From the NCBI RefSeq assembly GCF_000344685.1, contig NW_006920413.1:2414534-2469775 (forward strand): a DNA stretch of 55,242 nt. The letters are read 5' to 3'. The notes under the pieces are model-generated. The model saw nothing but the letters and a program-made list of their open reading frames with translations, was not told where the DNA came from and did no database searches. Below, one piece after another: positions 1 to 11,107 of the stretch (positions are counted from its first letter, which is position 1; every line of letters starts with the position of its first letter). Position numbers and translations under genes: made by a program. This DNA is from Gloeophyllum trabeum ATCC 11539 (Eukaryota > Basidiomycota > Agaricomycetes > Gloeophyllales > Gloeophyllaceae).

Positions 1-477
1 TGACATCCTGAGCAGCATCATATACTAATATATTTATTTTGCGAAAGCAGTTGTGTTCCAGCCATGATTTCCGACTGAGCATTCACCTCAACGATTTGAA
101 GAGATGTCCACTCACTCCTCCCTCAGGTTCTGAGTATACAAGACATTTATGTAAAACAGCTGACATTGAAGTATGCTGCTTTCACCTGGAGACCGCATCT
201 CCAACGCCCCAAGCTAGGTCATGTCTGTTCTCTTGAGTCCCTTGACCAGCATCCGCCACCTTGGCTAAAGATGGAAAGAGAGATGCCACGTGGTTCTACA
301 ATCGGGGTCCTTTGAGGACCCCATCTTTGATTGGTCCAAAGCCGTGTGCCGGTCCTGCCGTCCGCCATATACGGTTAAGAGCCAAATAGTGTCAAATAAA
401 TCGCGTAGATCTTGAAACGATCGCAGGAAACCTGCGAACGGCCGGGGGGTCCAAGACCCACTACCTACGGTAGCGGG
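1..477 (-). mobile_element. 0.5 kb inverted-repeat element, copy A (cut by window edge)
   Basis: Read on the minus strand, this stretch matches 50355-50878 along its length, with scattered substitutions and small indels. Shared marks are the terminal CCCGCTACCGTAG at 465-477, an internal palindrome around GGTCC/GGACC at 305-325, and the same end near the window edge. The open frame at 265-540 runs across the element boundary and is similar in both copies only inside it, so it is not a gene. No transposase is present, so this looks like a non-autonomous (MITE-like) element. The family is not recognised. Confidence 0.75.
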
Positions 478-837
478 AATCTGGGCGATACACCACTGTA
501 GCGCATTATTATGCGTGGGCGAATAATGAATAGACAGCACTCAATCCAGGCCTTGAGATATGTAGTCCTTGATCCAGGTGCCTGTGTCGTAGTCTTATTG
601 TCTCTAGTCCTGGTACAATCCCAATTCAGCGGGCGCACATTGAGGCTCTAGTCGGAAAATATAAGAGACCATGACATTCTGAGACTAAGCGCTTACTACA
701 CAGTAGTCAGTCTCTAGCGTGCTGCATCAAATGTCCTGGTACTACATCCGTAAGTCCCAGCTGCGCAGCCTGTCATAAGGGTTAGGGGGTTTAAAGCTTC
801 TGGATGGCGTGGTCATTGTTACTGCTAGAAATTCAAT
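478..837. other. Intergenic, nothing recognised
   Basis: No open frame, RNA gene or repeat that I can support lies between the element end and the stop of the methyltransferase gene. It presumably holds the 3' UTR of that gene. Confidence 0.5.
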
Positions 838-1628
838 CTAATACATACCGGGAATGATTCTATAGGCAACCTGTTTTGCCCATTGCTCCCATTCTACTCC
901 AAAGCGGTTCCTCATCATCTCATCTTCCTTGGGCACCCGAGCCACCACCGAAGGGTACGCTGCTGCGCAGAGAACGCCCCAGTACACAAGGAAGACCTTG
1001 CCCCAGACCTTCCCAAGCATCCCGCTTTCTCTCAGCCAAGATCCCGGACCCAGCATGCATAACTGAATGCCGGGTATGGCGAGTAGAATACCGGTATAGC
1101 TTGGATGCCGTACAATACCGTACGGGCCGGTGGTTATCAACCGGTGATCTCTGACGATGCTGAGGCGGAAAGTAAACATTCGGCCTAGCGTACGGTAGCA
1201 CCAGTATCGTAGTGCGCCACCGAGGACCGCTAATACAGAACCCGTGACGTAGGATTTGGTAAGGTTGATTGATGAAGTGTATGGAGGGCCAGCTGGAGCC
1301 AGCACTCGAAGAACCGCATCGCTCAGCGGAGAGTAAGACGTCCGGCTAGCAACAATCACTGCCATCTCGCAAAGGCTAGCGGTCCAGAAGAGGATCTAGG
1401 TGTAAACGCGTGAGGCGAAAATAACAATCTGGTTTGATAAACCGGCCTCACCTTCGGAGTACCAGGGCCTGAAATCCGCGAAAGAATATCAGTGAGGAGT
1501 TTTTCTGTGCATGTATTGGGCAGAATGAGTTCTTCCTTGCTCGGTGGCGTAGTCGGCGGTGTGGCAGTTACATGAAAGCTCGCTGCCGCTGCCGCGATGA
1601 ACGGTATTTTCCAGAGCGCTGAAGCCAT
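838..1628 (-). CDS. Isoprenylcysteine carboxyl methyltransferase (Ste14/ICMT)-like membrane protein
   Basis: Two exons, 1628-1452 and 1365-838, flank an 86-nt GT-AG intron and give 234 residues. The C-terminal half carries the ICMT/PEMT signature GPYGIVRHPSYTG near residue 140, the cofactor-binding region of this family, followed by hydrophobic segments and a charged tail (PKEDEMMRNRFG, then EWEQWAKQV). The N-terminus (MASALWKIPF, then the Pro-rich TPPTTPPSKEE) is the form I associate with the paralogues expanded in Agaricomycetes. Ste14 proteins methylate the C-terminal prenylcysteine of CaaX proteins at the ER. Whether this paralogue has that substrate is unknown, because agaricomycetes carry many divergent copies. 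The start was chosen because both the signal-anchor-like N-terminus and the intron phase (0) fit. Confidence 0.82.
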
Positions 1629-3667
1629 GTGCGTCCGCTGCTGACTTGTACTGCTTCAGAGGAGTCGACGACCGCACCATAAACTTTGTTCAAGGCTTAT
1701 ACACCTATCGCTCGCGAGTCGCCTTCGCCGAAAGATTTGATCGGCTTATTTGTATATATCGTCCGAGTGATCGCGGGCGCCACTTGGGACATGCACTGAC
1801 CAAGGTAGGCGCCCTGTCACACGGCCCATGGAGTTGTCGCAATTGTGTAGGTCCAAGCAGTGCCTCTCCCAGTCTGTAACCGGTGCGGCCCGAGGACCGC
1901 ATGACACTCGTGCAGGACGGGAGCGGTGTTCTCAGGATTGCATGGAGACTTTGTGAGCCATACGGCGGCGCCAAGGTTAAGTCAGCATGGGCCCTCACCA
2001 ATGACGGATCGATTCATGTACAGACATGGATAAGGGACAGACGCAGGATCTTCGGAGGCTTCCTGGTGGATCCTTGTAGTAAGTCAGTCGGTCCAACGGA
2101 GCGAAAGAAATCTGGGTCGCTTCTCGATGGGGTGGGTGCATTGCATTCCAGGAGTTTGAAGAAAGAAGACCGTGATTATCCCCGTAACCCTGGGGATGGA
2201 AACCCCTCCTACATTACAACCAAAAATAAACGAGGATGCGGACCGGGGTTTACAAGATTGCACGTCTCGAGGGGAACCATGAAAGCTGGAGCCAACCTGT
2301 TACTAGTGCACAACCAGCGTATACAAAGCCTCTCCCGACAACAAGCGGTGAGCTGGGACGAGCGGCGTTGACGGAGAGAGGCTTGAATGGGTCTTCTAGA
2401 AGCGGAAAATTATCGCCTCCGAGTCAGAGCGAAGCTGAACGGGGGATGAAGTCGGTCGGGCCGATAGATAGATGTCATCACGTATACGCATCGGTGGCAA
2501 AGCGTCATAGGTAGGCTTTTAGACCTGGAAGACCTGGATTAGTCGAGTGGCGTAGGGCTGAGATAATAGTGAGAAAACAGACCGGCTTCTAGGTAACCAG
2601 AGACCCTGAGCCGAACACCGGTGAAGAGATGCTCTGGATATTTGTCCAGATGTGTCATGTCTTGAGCTTTTCTGGTAACCGGACCCCTTACGGCTGCCTC
2701 ACAACGCCACTTTTCTGCGACGCGCGACGGTCAGTCGCACCAGAACTATTCTGATTGGACGACGAGTCAAGTGCCAGAATCCAAAGATAAACGCCGTCCT
2801 GTTGGGCTACATCTCTAGGTTCACCGTGCGCGACAGAGCTGCGCGCTGAGCACGGTGGAAGACCCCAATATGGCCAAATTCCTCTCATCGTAGGTTTTCG
2901 TAAGGTTCGGTGAGGGCTTTTCGCTTCGACAGCCTTGCAGGATGGTTGTCTTCAAGGAATTTAGATAGTATCCTACACTTCCGGTAGATGCCAGTCCGTG
3001 GGTCCAATATTGTAGCGATGTTCACCGCAAGAACGTAGACAGGAAGATTCGTATATCTGGGGACAGGTACGCCGCCCCTGCGGATGGTGCGAAGTGTTGT
3101 CCTCTTCGAACGACTGAGCAGGCGAAGCAAGTTGGCTGGGACGTGACTGCGGTCACCTGAGGCAGGAGTCACAGTGGCTCAGCCAGATGATCGACAACTT
3201 CATCCTTTCAGATTTGTTTCAGACGTTTTCAGCCCCGCACTGTCCAACGCTCATCTCGAGGACTTGGAGCATATATGGCAAGGCTGCCACACCGCTCGCG
3301 TTGTATCTGCCTGTGGAATGGCGAAAAACTGTTAGTTTGCAGCGCAGGTAAAATTCCGTGAAATGTGCCTCAGGCGCGTCTCCAAAAGCTACTTACAGTA
3401 CCTGTTGCGATGACGATGACTATGTGTTGGTTTGAACACAGTCGGAGCTGCAGAGGAGTTGTGGAGCCAAAGAACACCTCGCCACCACTGTGCCCCATCT
3501 AAGCGAGGCTTCTCTTGGCTTCGCCAAATCATGCTGTGCAAGTCCGTGGATCATCTGCTTCTTTCGTTTCTCTGTCTTGTTTGAACACCAACGGTGTGAT
3601 GTCATAGGTACGTCGAGTTTATCCATGCACCTCCCCGAATGTGGCGCACAATGAATGAGGCCCAAGG
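1629..3667. other. 2 kb gene-poor interval
   Basis: Several open frames of 60-160 codons occur on both strands (for example + 1883-2371 and - 2885-3172). None shows a recognisable domain, consistent splice signals or repeat homology within the window. I see no RNA gene. The right end is the upstream region of the Con-6 gene. Confidence 0.45.
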
Positions 3668-3675
3668 TATATAAA
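3668..3675 (+). promoter_or_regulatory. TATA box of the Con-6 gene
   Basis: TATATAAA lies about 100 bp upstream of the ATG at 3776. The spacing is right for a short 5' UTR and a strongly inducible promoter. Confidence 0.6.
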
Positions 3676-3775
3676 GGTGGGGGTACCCTCGAGTTGTAGC
3701 AAAGATTCACTCTTCGATTCACAAACCAACACCCACAACTAAGTACCGCTTCAGCAACTGAAATTTTCGGTAAAC

Positions 3776-4355
3776 ATGTCTGGTACGTGCTTACTTATAA
3801 GACGTCAGTTCGACCTGCATACTAACTGGTTGCGATTCAACTTGCGAACGCAGATCCTACTCGTGTCGCTGCTGGTCTTAAGGCCGCAATCCACAACCCG
3901 AACGTCTCAGAGGAGGCTAAGGAGCGTGCCGCCGACCGTCTCGAGAACATGGGAGCCGAGGTTGACTCTGGCTCCGGTGTCGAGACCAACAGGCAGCTAG
4001 GAGGCTATAAAGCTACCCTATCCAGTACGTGATTCATTCACTCCTTGCCCTTACGCACGGCAAGGATACTTAGTCTCTTTCTTGTAGATCCCAATACGTC
4101 AGAGCAGGCCAAGCAGCATGCTCGTGAGATCCTAGAGCAGGCTGGTTACTCGTACGAGCGTGGCGAAGGCGTCACCGAGGAAGAGCACAATACACGTGTG
4201 CTTGCGGGCTACAAGGCAGCGCTGCACAGTAAGCTCTCTTAAAAGTTTCTATCGAATCCGGACAAGTATTGACCAGGCCTGACGTAGATCCTCGGGTATC
4301 CGCGGAGGCTAAGCAGCACGCAAGGGAGTTCCTTGAGGCGAACAACGCCTTGTGA
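3776..4355 (+). CDS. con-6: Conidiation-specific protein 6 (Con-6) homologue, three repeats
   Basis: Four exons, 3776-3782, 3854-4024, 4088-4228 and 4288-4355, encode 128 residues. The protein is three tandem Con-6 units. Each opens with a P..S/T-E/A-EAK/QAK-x-R/H-A-x-E/D core, for example NPNVSEEAKERAADRLE, NPNTSEQAKQHAREILE and NPRVSAEAKQHAREFLE. Units one and two are followed by a Gly/Glu-rich linker ending in GGYKA or AGYKA. Con-6 was first found as a small protein that accumulates in Neurospora conidia and is light- and development-regulated; its molecular role is not settled. Exon 1 codes for only two and one third codons. All three introns are phase 1 and split the first codon of a repeat unit (Asp or Asn before Pro), so each coding exon equals one repeat. 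Confidence 0.92.
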
Positions 4356-4530
4356 TCATTGATCGATGCTCAGGATAATCCAAAGCGGCGTGTAGAAGCA
4401 CAATTTAATTGTATCATTAGTCGTCCGGAATATTAAACCTATTCCATAATCCATTGTTGTCGTGGTTGACCAAGGAACAGGGTATCTCAATGTAAATGTG
4501 TTCAAGGACTACTGAAACTCCTGAAGCACG

Positions 4531-6006
4531 TTACCGGCTGAGCTCTTCGAGCCTGCTCACAAGGCCTTCGACCCTATCTTCCAGCCCCTGTACATTCCCC
4601 TTAACAGTTCCTCTATTCTCCTCCAAACTCTTCTCAACAGTCGTCACCGCCTTACTCAAATCCTCCAGCGCCTCCCTTACCTTGCGCTGATCCTCTTCCA
4701 AACTCTCTAGCGTGCTTTGGAATTCCGCAGCACTGGTGTGCAGCGCGCTGAGCGTCCGGAGCCGCGTCAAAATATGAGGGATGTGAGGCAGGTTGGGTGC
4801 GAGACGCGTGAGGAGGGGCGTGAGCTGTTCGAGCAGCGGCGAGGCACTAACGGGTTGTGCCGGAGCAGTAGGTTGTTGCTGGGGATGGTGGGGCTTACGG
4901 GATGTAGAGGTTCCGTGGCCTTGACCATGCGAGGTTCGCTCGAGATCGGAGAGCAGGAGTTTGAGGCGGCGAGATATGGAATCAATGTGGCGGGGTTGAG
5001 TTAGTAATGTCAGTTGGGCGTTGAGACGAGTGAGCATAGGCAAAAGAGGCGGCGGGAGAGGTGATGTCTGATGGAGTAACAGTTAGCGTCAGATGCTGTC
5101 CCTGAATACAACGGTGGTCATTGTATGAGCGTACCTCATCCAGAGAAGTGGTAGAAGATCCGATGATTTTTTCCAGCTCCCCGACCCTCTTGTCCATCTC
5201 TGCAACGTTTCTTACATCCAATCCCTTCCCTTTCTCCTGCCCATCCTTCTCCCCCTTCGCGTCCTTCTCGTTGTCCCGGTCCTCGTGGGTGTCATTCTCG
5301 TCCCTCAAGATAGCCTCCACGAGCCTCCCTCTCCCCTCCTTTACCTTACTGATCTTCTCTAGCCGTCCTTTCACGTCCACCAGCCCCCGAATTAGCTCGC
5401 CAGGGTCGACGTGCTCCTCCTCCCGCTCCTTATGCAAGGCCGGATTCGACGGATCAGACAGCTCAGCTTCGAGGGTGGTCAGCTCGCTTTGAAGCAATCG
5501 CAGACGGTCACGGTATGAAAGCGGTTTCGCGCGGGTGGGCGGCGTGTCGGACGTAGGGGAGGGCGGATAAGTGAACTCCGTCCGGTGAGCTATGGAAAGC
5601 CATCAGAACGCACAATCAGCTAGTGATAGGAGCTAGGAGCCCACCTCGCCTCCTTTCAGCCTTTTTAAATCGCTTGCTAGCCTCATCTGCGCCTATTAGA
5701 TGACTAGAATCTAACTCGAGGTTCCCGTCTCCGTTCTTCGTCCGTGGTGGAGGTCTCGACGGTGCCTCTTCATCGCTGGATTCACCTTTCTGCCAGGACG
5801 AAGGATGTCCGGATGATGTTAGCGTCAGTTGCGCGTGTCGGTACCCAGAAGGACGCGTCAATTACCGTGGCAGTGGTAGGAAACACGTCTTCCGTCTCAT
5901 AGACATCTGGTGCGGTGTCCTACAGACGAAACTCGCATCAGCCCGATATGGAGAGAAGCATCATACGAACTATGTCAGGAAGGTTTGCGTACTTGTTGAC
6001 GCTCAT
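4531..6006 (-). CDS. Dynamitin, dynactin p50 subunit (DCTN2/Jnm1)
   Basis: Five exons, 6006-5971, 5919-5866, 5789-5645, 5589-5135 and 5067-4531, give 408 residues, close to the family length of about 400. The N-terminus MSVNKYANLPDID, followed by DVYETEDV, is the dynamitin signature. It is followed by an acidic low-complexity stretch, the RTEFTYP block, and then long heptad-type helices (RDRLRLLQSEL, then VGELEKIIGSS, then the C-terminal region SLEENRGTV). Dynamitin joins the shoulder and sidearm of dynactin, the cofactor that tethers dynein to cargo; in filamentous fungi it is needed for nuclear and organelle transport. A Lys/Glu/Asp-rich insert near the middle is low complexity and may be lineage-specific. 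The start is fixed by the conserved MS.NKYA motif. Confidence 0.93.
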
Positions 6007-6118
6007 TGCAGTAGAAGGATGATTCTCGAATCTGGCTACGCGAGGGAGTGCGAGGGCGAGAGAGTCGCGACCTTACGCCAATGGTGGTATATCCATTGTC
6101 TATACGGGAGACAAAAAG

Positions 6119-6212
6119 CGTCACCTGTGCGATTCGAACACACGCGGGCAAAGCCCAACCGCTGGCAGCTAGTAATAGCAGGCGATCCCGTTAACCACTC
6201 CGGCAAAGTGAC
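6119..6212 (-). tRNA. tRNA-Ser(GCT) with 12-nt intron
   Basis: The minus strand folds as a class II tRNA. The acceptor is GTCACTT pairing with AGGTGAC (one G-T pair), with discriminator G. The D arm is CCG/CGG around GAGTGGTTAA. The anticodon stem is ATCGC/GCGGT, and the long variable arm has GGGC/GCCC. The T arm is GTGTG/CGCAC around TTCGAAT. The anticodon loop reads CTGCTA, then intron TTACTAGCTGCC, then A, so the intron follows position 37 as in other nuclear tRNA genes and the spliced anticodon is GCT. A run of five T precedes TCT just downstream (6117-6112) and should act as the Pol III terminator. Confidence 0.93.
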
Positions 6213-6405
6213 CTAACCTAAGGACCGGGGCAAAACCGTTGTATTTGTCTTCCACATGTAGTTATTACCATAGCCAGTCGAATGCCTAGCACCTCTGTGC
6301 CGGGCTCCATGCCGTCCGTCTGCAGTCCGACATTATTTGTGTCGACCGCTATGGTTATCTTGTATTCTCACAGGTACTCTGTGGAGGATCATCACCGTAT
6401 CGGCC

Positions 6406-7743
6406 ATGGTTTCCTCCGTCAGCGAGAAGGACGCGCTGCTGGCGAGACGCGCCCTACCGACGAGCTCCGGCAAGTACGTTCTTGTCATTCATGGCGGCGC
6501 GGGGACTATGGACAAGCGCAAGTCTACCCCTGACCAAAGAGCAAAATATAAGGCTGCTCTGAGTGCCGCCCTTGAGGCAGGGTATGAGGTCCTCGCAAAC
6601 GGAGGAGAAGCCATGGATGCGGTTGTTGCTGCTGTATCCTCCATGGAAGGTACGTGCCAACAAGAATGCGGATCGATAGTCGATGTCTAAAGTCACATAG
6701 ATTGTCCGCTCTTCAATGCTGGCAGGGGTGCCGTCTTCAATACAGATGGGAAGGTTCGTCATTGGTCGGGACTGTCATGCAGTTGACGCGTGCTAACGTG
6801 CGCTAGAACGAGCTTGAGGCATCTCTTATGCTTTCCAAGCCCCCGTCGACTCATCCAGAGGTGCCTCCTACTAGGAGAGGTTTCGGTCTGACACTTCTTA
6901 CTCGTGCTCGGAACCCATCGAAGCTGGTTAGGAGTATCTACCTGTCCCCCGCGCAAGCACCGCACACCTTCATGTCTGGAGCGAACGCGGAGAACATTGG
7001 GGAGAGCTTAGGAGAAATATTAGTTGATCCGTCCTACTTCTTCACTGAACAAAGGTGGAGAGAGCATAGACGAGGACTTGGGCTGCCTGAGGAACCCCTG
7101 CCTTACCCAGGACATCATGAGCCGAAAGAATTACCTCTGGATCAACTCCCTCAAGGCACAATTGGTGCTGTAGCATTAGATGTCAGGGGATGTATCGCTG
7201 CGTGTACCTCTACGGGCGGCAAGACAAACAAACTCGTTGGAAGGATTGGCGACACGCCCCATATGGGTGCGGGATTCTGGGCAGAAGAGTGGAAAACGAC
7301 AAGCTGGATCAGGAAGACTTGGGACAGAGTCCGGAGGAAAGACACCACAAAGGGTTTGGGTATCTCTGGGACAGGGGATGGAGATGTGAGCCGGTTCTGA
7401 TCGTGTCGCATGCTGCTCCAGCTGAACATGATACAGTACTTCATCAGGCTTGCTACGGCTTCGACCATTGCTCGCCGGATGAAGTTGTTGAATGAGCCGT
7501 TGGCCAAAGCGGCCAAGGTTGCAGTAGAGGACCTACGTACCGATGGTGGTGTGGGCGGTGTTATTGCCCTTGACCGTGAGGGCAATGGTGAGTATTCATC
7601 AACTGCTAAAGAGTTCTGATGTATATCTGACACATGTACACGTAGTCGCTATGCCCATGAATTGTTCGGGCATGTACCGGGGCGTTGTCAGGGAAGATGG
7701 CATAACCAAGACCGCCATCTTCGAAGATGAGGAGCTCTCTTAA
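6406..7743 (+). CDS. Isoaspartyl peptidase / type 2 L-asparaginase (Ntn hydrolase)
   Basis: Five exons, 6406-6649, 6701-6753, 6807-7385, 7437-7587 and 7646-7743, encode 374 residues. Family marks in order are VIHGGAGT near residue 30, NAGRGAVFNTDG near residue 90, the cleavage and catalytic site GTIGAVALD with nucleophile Thr217, the loop TGGKTNKLVGRIGDTP, and GISGTGDGDYFIR. Enzymes of this family cleave themselves before the Thr; they hydrolyse isoaspartyl dipeptides and/or asparagine. The segment between the two conserved halves (about residues 115-215) is long and Pro/Glu-rich, which is normal for the linker removed or exposed on processing. The ATG at 6406 was preferred over the in-frame non-ATG codon at 6337 because conserved sequence starts soon after it. 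Confidence 0.93.
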
Positions 7744-7833
7744 TTCACACTGATGTCCTGCCTATGCCTGTTCAATAGTATGAGACAAGAGTGCCCTCCA
7801 GGTTCTGACCTCGAGCTCCTCTACATATCTGCT

Positions 7834-8290
7834 TTAGGTAGAGTTCAATCTGGTGCACTCTTCCTTCACTTTCTCATAGTCCCTTAACAATCTCTCCTCT
7901 CCTTTTGGGACTCTCCAGAACTTGACCCTGCTGGGCAATGGATCAGTACTGTGCTCCATAATCTTGTCGTAATCTTGCTGGTCTAGCTTGTCTGCACCCC
8001 TGTCTATAACCTCCGCAGCACTCATCACCACAGTATGAACACATGCCGGATAATGCCTGCTCCATTCTCCCCTTGGCACTGATCCTAGTAGCCCCTCCTA
8101 TCCCTGCCCAATGTGATAAAGCCTGCAACAGGCAGGGCAGACCCGCTGTCTCTCCCGCTGCTTGTTGAAGAAGAAGATAGCCCCTAAGTCTGTTGCCCTG
8201 GCAAACATGCATTTTATGTCGACCTGCCCCGTTGTCTGGTTCCGATGCTCCTTACACAGAGGGAGTTGCACCGCACCAATAATGGAGCAG
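7834..8290 (-). pseudogene. Decayed coding remnant with CxxC motif
   Basis: One minus-strand frame is open from about 8290 to 7837 except for a TAG at 8100-8098. It reads like protein: LPLCKEHRNQTTGQVDIKC, then ATDLGAIFFFNKQRER, then VCPACCRLYHIG, and after the stop EVIDRGADKLDQQDYDKIM. The Cys/His spacing suggests a small zinc-binding fold. The family is not recognised. It sits at the edge of a CpG-poor repeat tract, so a transposable-element origin is likely. Confidence 0.45.
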
Positions 8291-9702
8291 AAAAATGTTG
8301 GTAAAAAGTGATATTGGAGAAATTATATTTACTAATGCATTCCACCAACATTGGTAAGAACCTCTCTCCTGTGCTCAAAGTGAACTCAACAGATTATCTT
8401 TGGCATTAGGCTATTCAGAATGTGGGGAGTGATTGCAATGCTTCACATGCCCCATACATTTTTACTCTCTTCAAAATGTTGTGATGCTGGGGATAGTCAT
8501 TTCCTGGCAGTGTTTGAGTTTTCTAAAGTACCATATTTCCTCAGTAAACAAAGAAATTAGAGAACATAAGATACTAGTGAGCTTTGGCAGCTGGTGCCAT
8601 AGAAAGACTTATCCATACCATTTTGAGGCCAGATATGTTGACACTTCAGAGAAATGTCTGTAAATATAACCCACTTGATATGTCTTTCAACCAACATTTT
8701 CCCACCTCATAAATGGTGCAACACCTGCAGTGTTAGATGGGCCTACAGAATCAGCATAGGACCAGGCTATGAATTGCGACACATTCGTGACATGCAGTCC
8801 AGCAGGAGACCATCATATAAATGCTGGCAGAGCATCTGTCATGGTGGCTGTTTGATATTGACAGGTATTTCTATTGTTCCCAATATGTCAAGGCTCCTAT
8901 GTAAGTGCAGCATGTAACAGAATTCCACCAATCCATCACAGAAATATGTCATACATTGATATCTGTGTGCAGCTAGCTAGTCACAGTCACAAAGTTCCAT
9001 AGTGTTTCTACAACACACACCAGGCTGGGTCACCTATTACACAGAAACTGCAGCAACCATCCTCTATGTATCCTGGAAAGAGACCGCTGTCATAACCCAA
9101 GGGCCCAGCATATCAAAGAGCAAAGCAAGGAGATCCAAGGAGACCATGCCACCATGCATCCTTTATTTTTGGGAACCTGTCTTCCACCTTTCGGGTGTCA
9201 TATCTCTCACAGAGCTGTTCAATTTTCAATGGCCACACCTCCAAGTACCTGGATGGGGCTCAGCTGAACCTTTGGGCGATTTGGATTCAGTCTCTGGACA
9301 AACATTTGCAAATGATGTAACTCTCACAATGCATAACAAGTGGCACGGAACAATGCTCACTTCAGCCTGTACAGACCTGGCCCAGGCTCCAGAGGCAAAA
9401 GTTGTAAGGTTATGGTGCTAGAGAGTGTGCTGATGATAAGCCTCCAGAATCGTCTGACCCCCAAAGTCGCAGAATCAGCACATCCACTCACACCCTACAG
9501 AGTATATTTGATGTCACACTCACATGTCCCTATGCTAGGATTGGTCCAAAATATTTATTGAATTAAGTCCGGCTTTCCTAGCGTCCTCAAGGCCAACACT
9601 GATTGCTGCAAAGCATTAGCTCTGAGGTCAGATGCTCCAGAGTGACTCAGGATGCAACTTCACAAAGAATCAAACTCTGGCAGCCATGGACACCTGTCTC
9701 AC
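8291..9702. other. CpG-poor decayed repeat DNA
   Basis: The tract has very few CG dinucleotides compared with the host genes on either side and many TG/CA steps. Short open frames occur, but none has a recognisable domain. The composition suggests old, formerly methylated transposon sequence. Confidence 0.5.
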
Positions 9703-9976
9703 TGTGAGTCATCCTCATCCTCATCCTCAGCTTCCTCAGCTTCCTCACCTTTGTCTCCATTGATTTTCTGAGCTTGGGGATGTAAATCCATGACCATGAG
9801 GCCAGCATCAGTCAGCAAGCGGCTGGAGATAATTAGCACGTGACTTGCATGTCATGCGGCCTGACGGAAGGTTCAGGGCAGGTACTGACACATCAAAGTG
9901 ACCTTTGGGAGCTAGGGCAGGCATGTGGAGTTGCAAGGGAGTCATTTAGTATGTGGTATAGTGGTGGAGGAGTGCT
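9703..9976 (-). repeat. Repeat family X, copy 2, distal part (3' end of a decayed gene)
   Basis: On the minus strand, 9976-9703 continues repeat X across the hAT insertion and aligns with copy 1 at about 12320-12600. It ends in a frame reading RLLTDAGLMVMDLHPQAQ and an acidic tail (Glu/Asp/Ala repeats) before TGA. The matching stretch of copy 1 reads LLTDAGLMV and then diverges. Conservation of this frame between copies suggests the end of a transposon-encoded protein; its family is unknown. Confidence 0.6.
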
Positions 9977-10097
9977 GAGCAGTTTAGTGATGCCACAGTC
10001 CGGTTCCTGAACCTGGGAGAACCGGTTCGAACCTCGGACTGGACCCAGGTTCTGGTCTGCAGTCCAGCTTTGGGGTGGACCGAACCACTTTTGGTAC

Positions 10098-10576
10098 TTC
10101 GCCCCTACAAAGCATGAACAAACAATCCAAATCAGGCAGGTAAATCATGTGACCTTCCAAAGGCTCCGTCGACTGCTCTATTAGGAAGCCGCCCTGGCCC
10201 TAGCACTAATATATTAATATTACTATTGTGACTTCTCAAGACTGAATGGTGTAATGGATAGTGCGTCAAGTACATTATCCTTGGTGCTACTGAGTTCGAT
10301 TCTGCGCGGGGTACTTTTAATGCTACACAATTATTTTGTAACTCGTATCTGGAGCAGTATTCAATCATTTTCTGTAGTACTTATGCACCCTGTATCACAC
10401 AATTTTCATTCTGAAAATTTTTTTAATTTGCTTCTGAGTGAACAGAACACCAACAGTATGTACTACTTCTAAATGTGGCTGTGCGGCCTTGAGCGTGTGA
10501 CTGCCCGGCGCTGGCGGAGGTCACATGACTCACCTTCCAGATTTAGTGTTGTTTGTTCGTGCTTTGTAGGGGCGAA
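10098..10576. repeat. 28-bp inverted repeat pair inside the hAT left end
   Basis: A 28-mer starting TTCGCCCCTACAAAGCA at 10098-10125 returns in inverse orientation at 10549-10576 with one mismatch, and the similarity weakly continues inward. No target duplication is visible, so it is either a small MITE that has lost its flanks or part of the hAT structure. Confidence 0.55.
10244..10312 (+). repeat. tRNA-Arg-like segment (SINE head or tRNA pseudogene)
   Basis: GGTGTAATGGATAGTGCG resembles the D-arm/A-box of tRNA-Arg, and GAGTTCGATTCTGCGC about 30 nt later resembles the T-arm/B-box. The acceptor stem does not pair, so it is not a working tRNA gene. A tRNA-derived SINE head is the simplest reading. 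Confidence 0.45.
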
Positions 10577-11107
10577 ATAAGGCCAACTGGACCGAACCTG
10601 AAGTGAGGTCCAGGAGCCACAATGCCCGAACCATACCTAAGTATGGTAATTCTGAAGGGTTCAAACCCAAACCTGACCGGACCCAACGCCATTTCAGGTT
10701 CTTTGTGGTTCACGGTGATATGCACTGACACACAACAATCACCAAGGACCAAAAGAAATAAATTTAACACCAGCGGTATGGGTGGAGGTGGTCCGAGACA
10801 ACTGAGGGGTATTTTAATAGTTCGAGGGGGAAGGAGGAGTAAGACGTCGTAGGGTAGTCCATAGGAAGACCTAGAAAAATAAAACAAATACTTTGACGCC
10901 TAAAAACAAATGCTAGCTGATGCTCCGGAGTATTTATCTCCGAAGAGTCGCAATCAAAGTTGCAAGCAACGACACCTGTCATAGGATCGTGCCCACTGTC
11001 AGCTGAACTTGCGACGGATATAAATCCACCTAGAATTTACTAAGTGGAAAGGTCGTCAAGCTCCCCAAGAGAATGCTGGATTTAACGTTGGTCGAGCAGT
11101 TCCCTTG

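Noticed and set aside
1883..2371. 162-codon plus-strand open frame
   Set aside because: No domain, no family resemblance, and overlapping frames of similar length in the same region. Length alone is not enough at this GC content.
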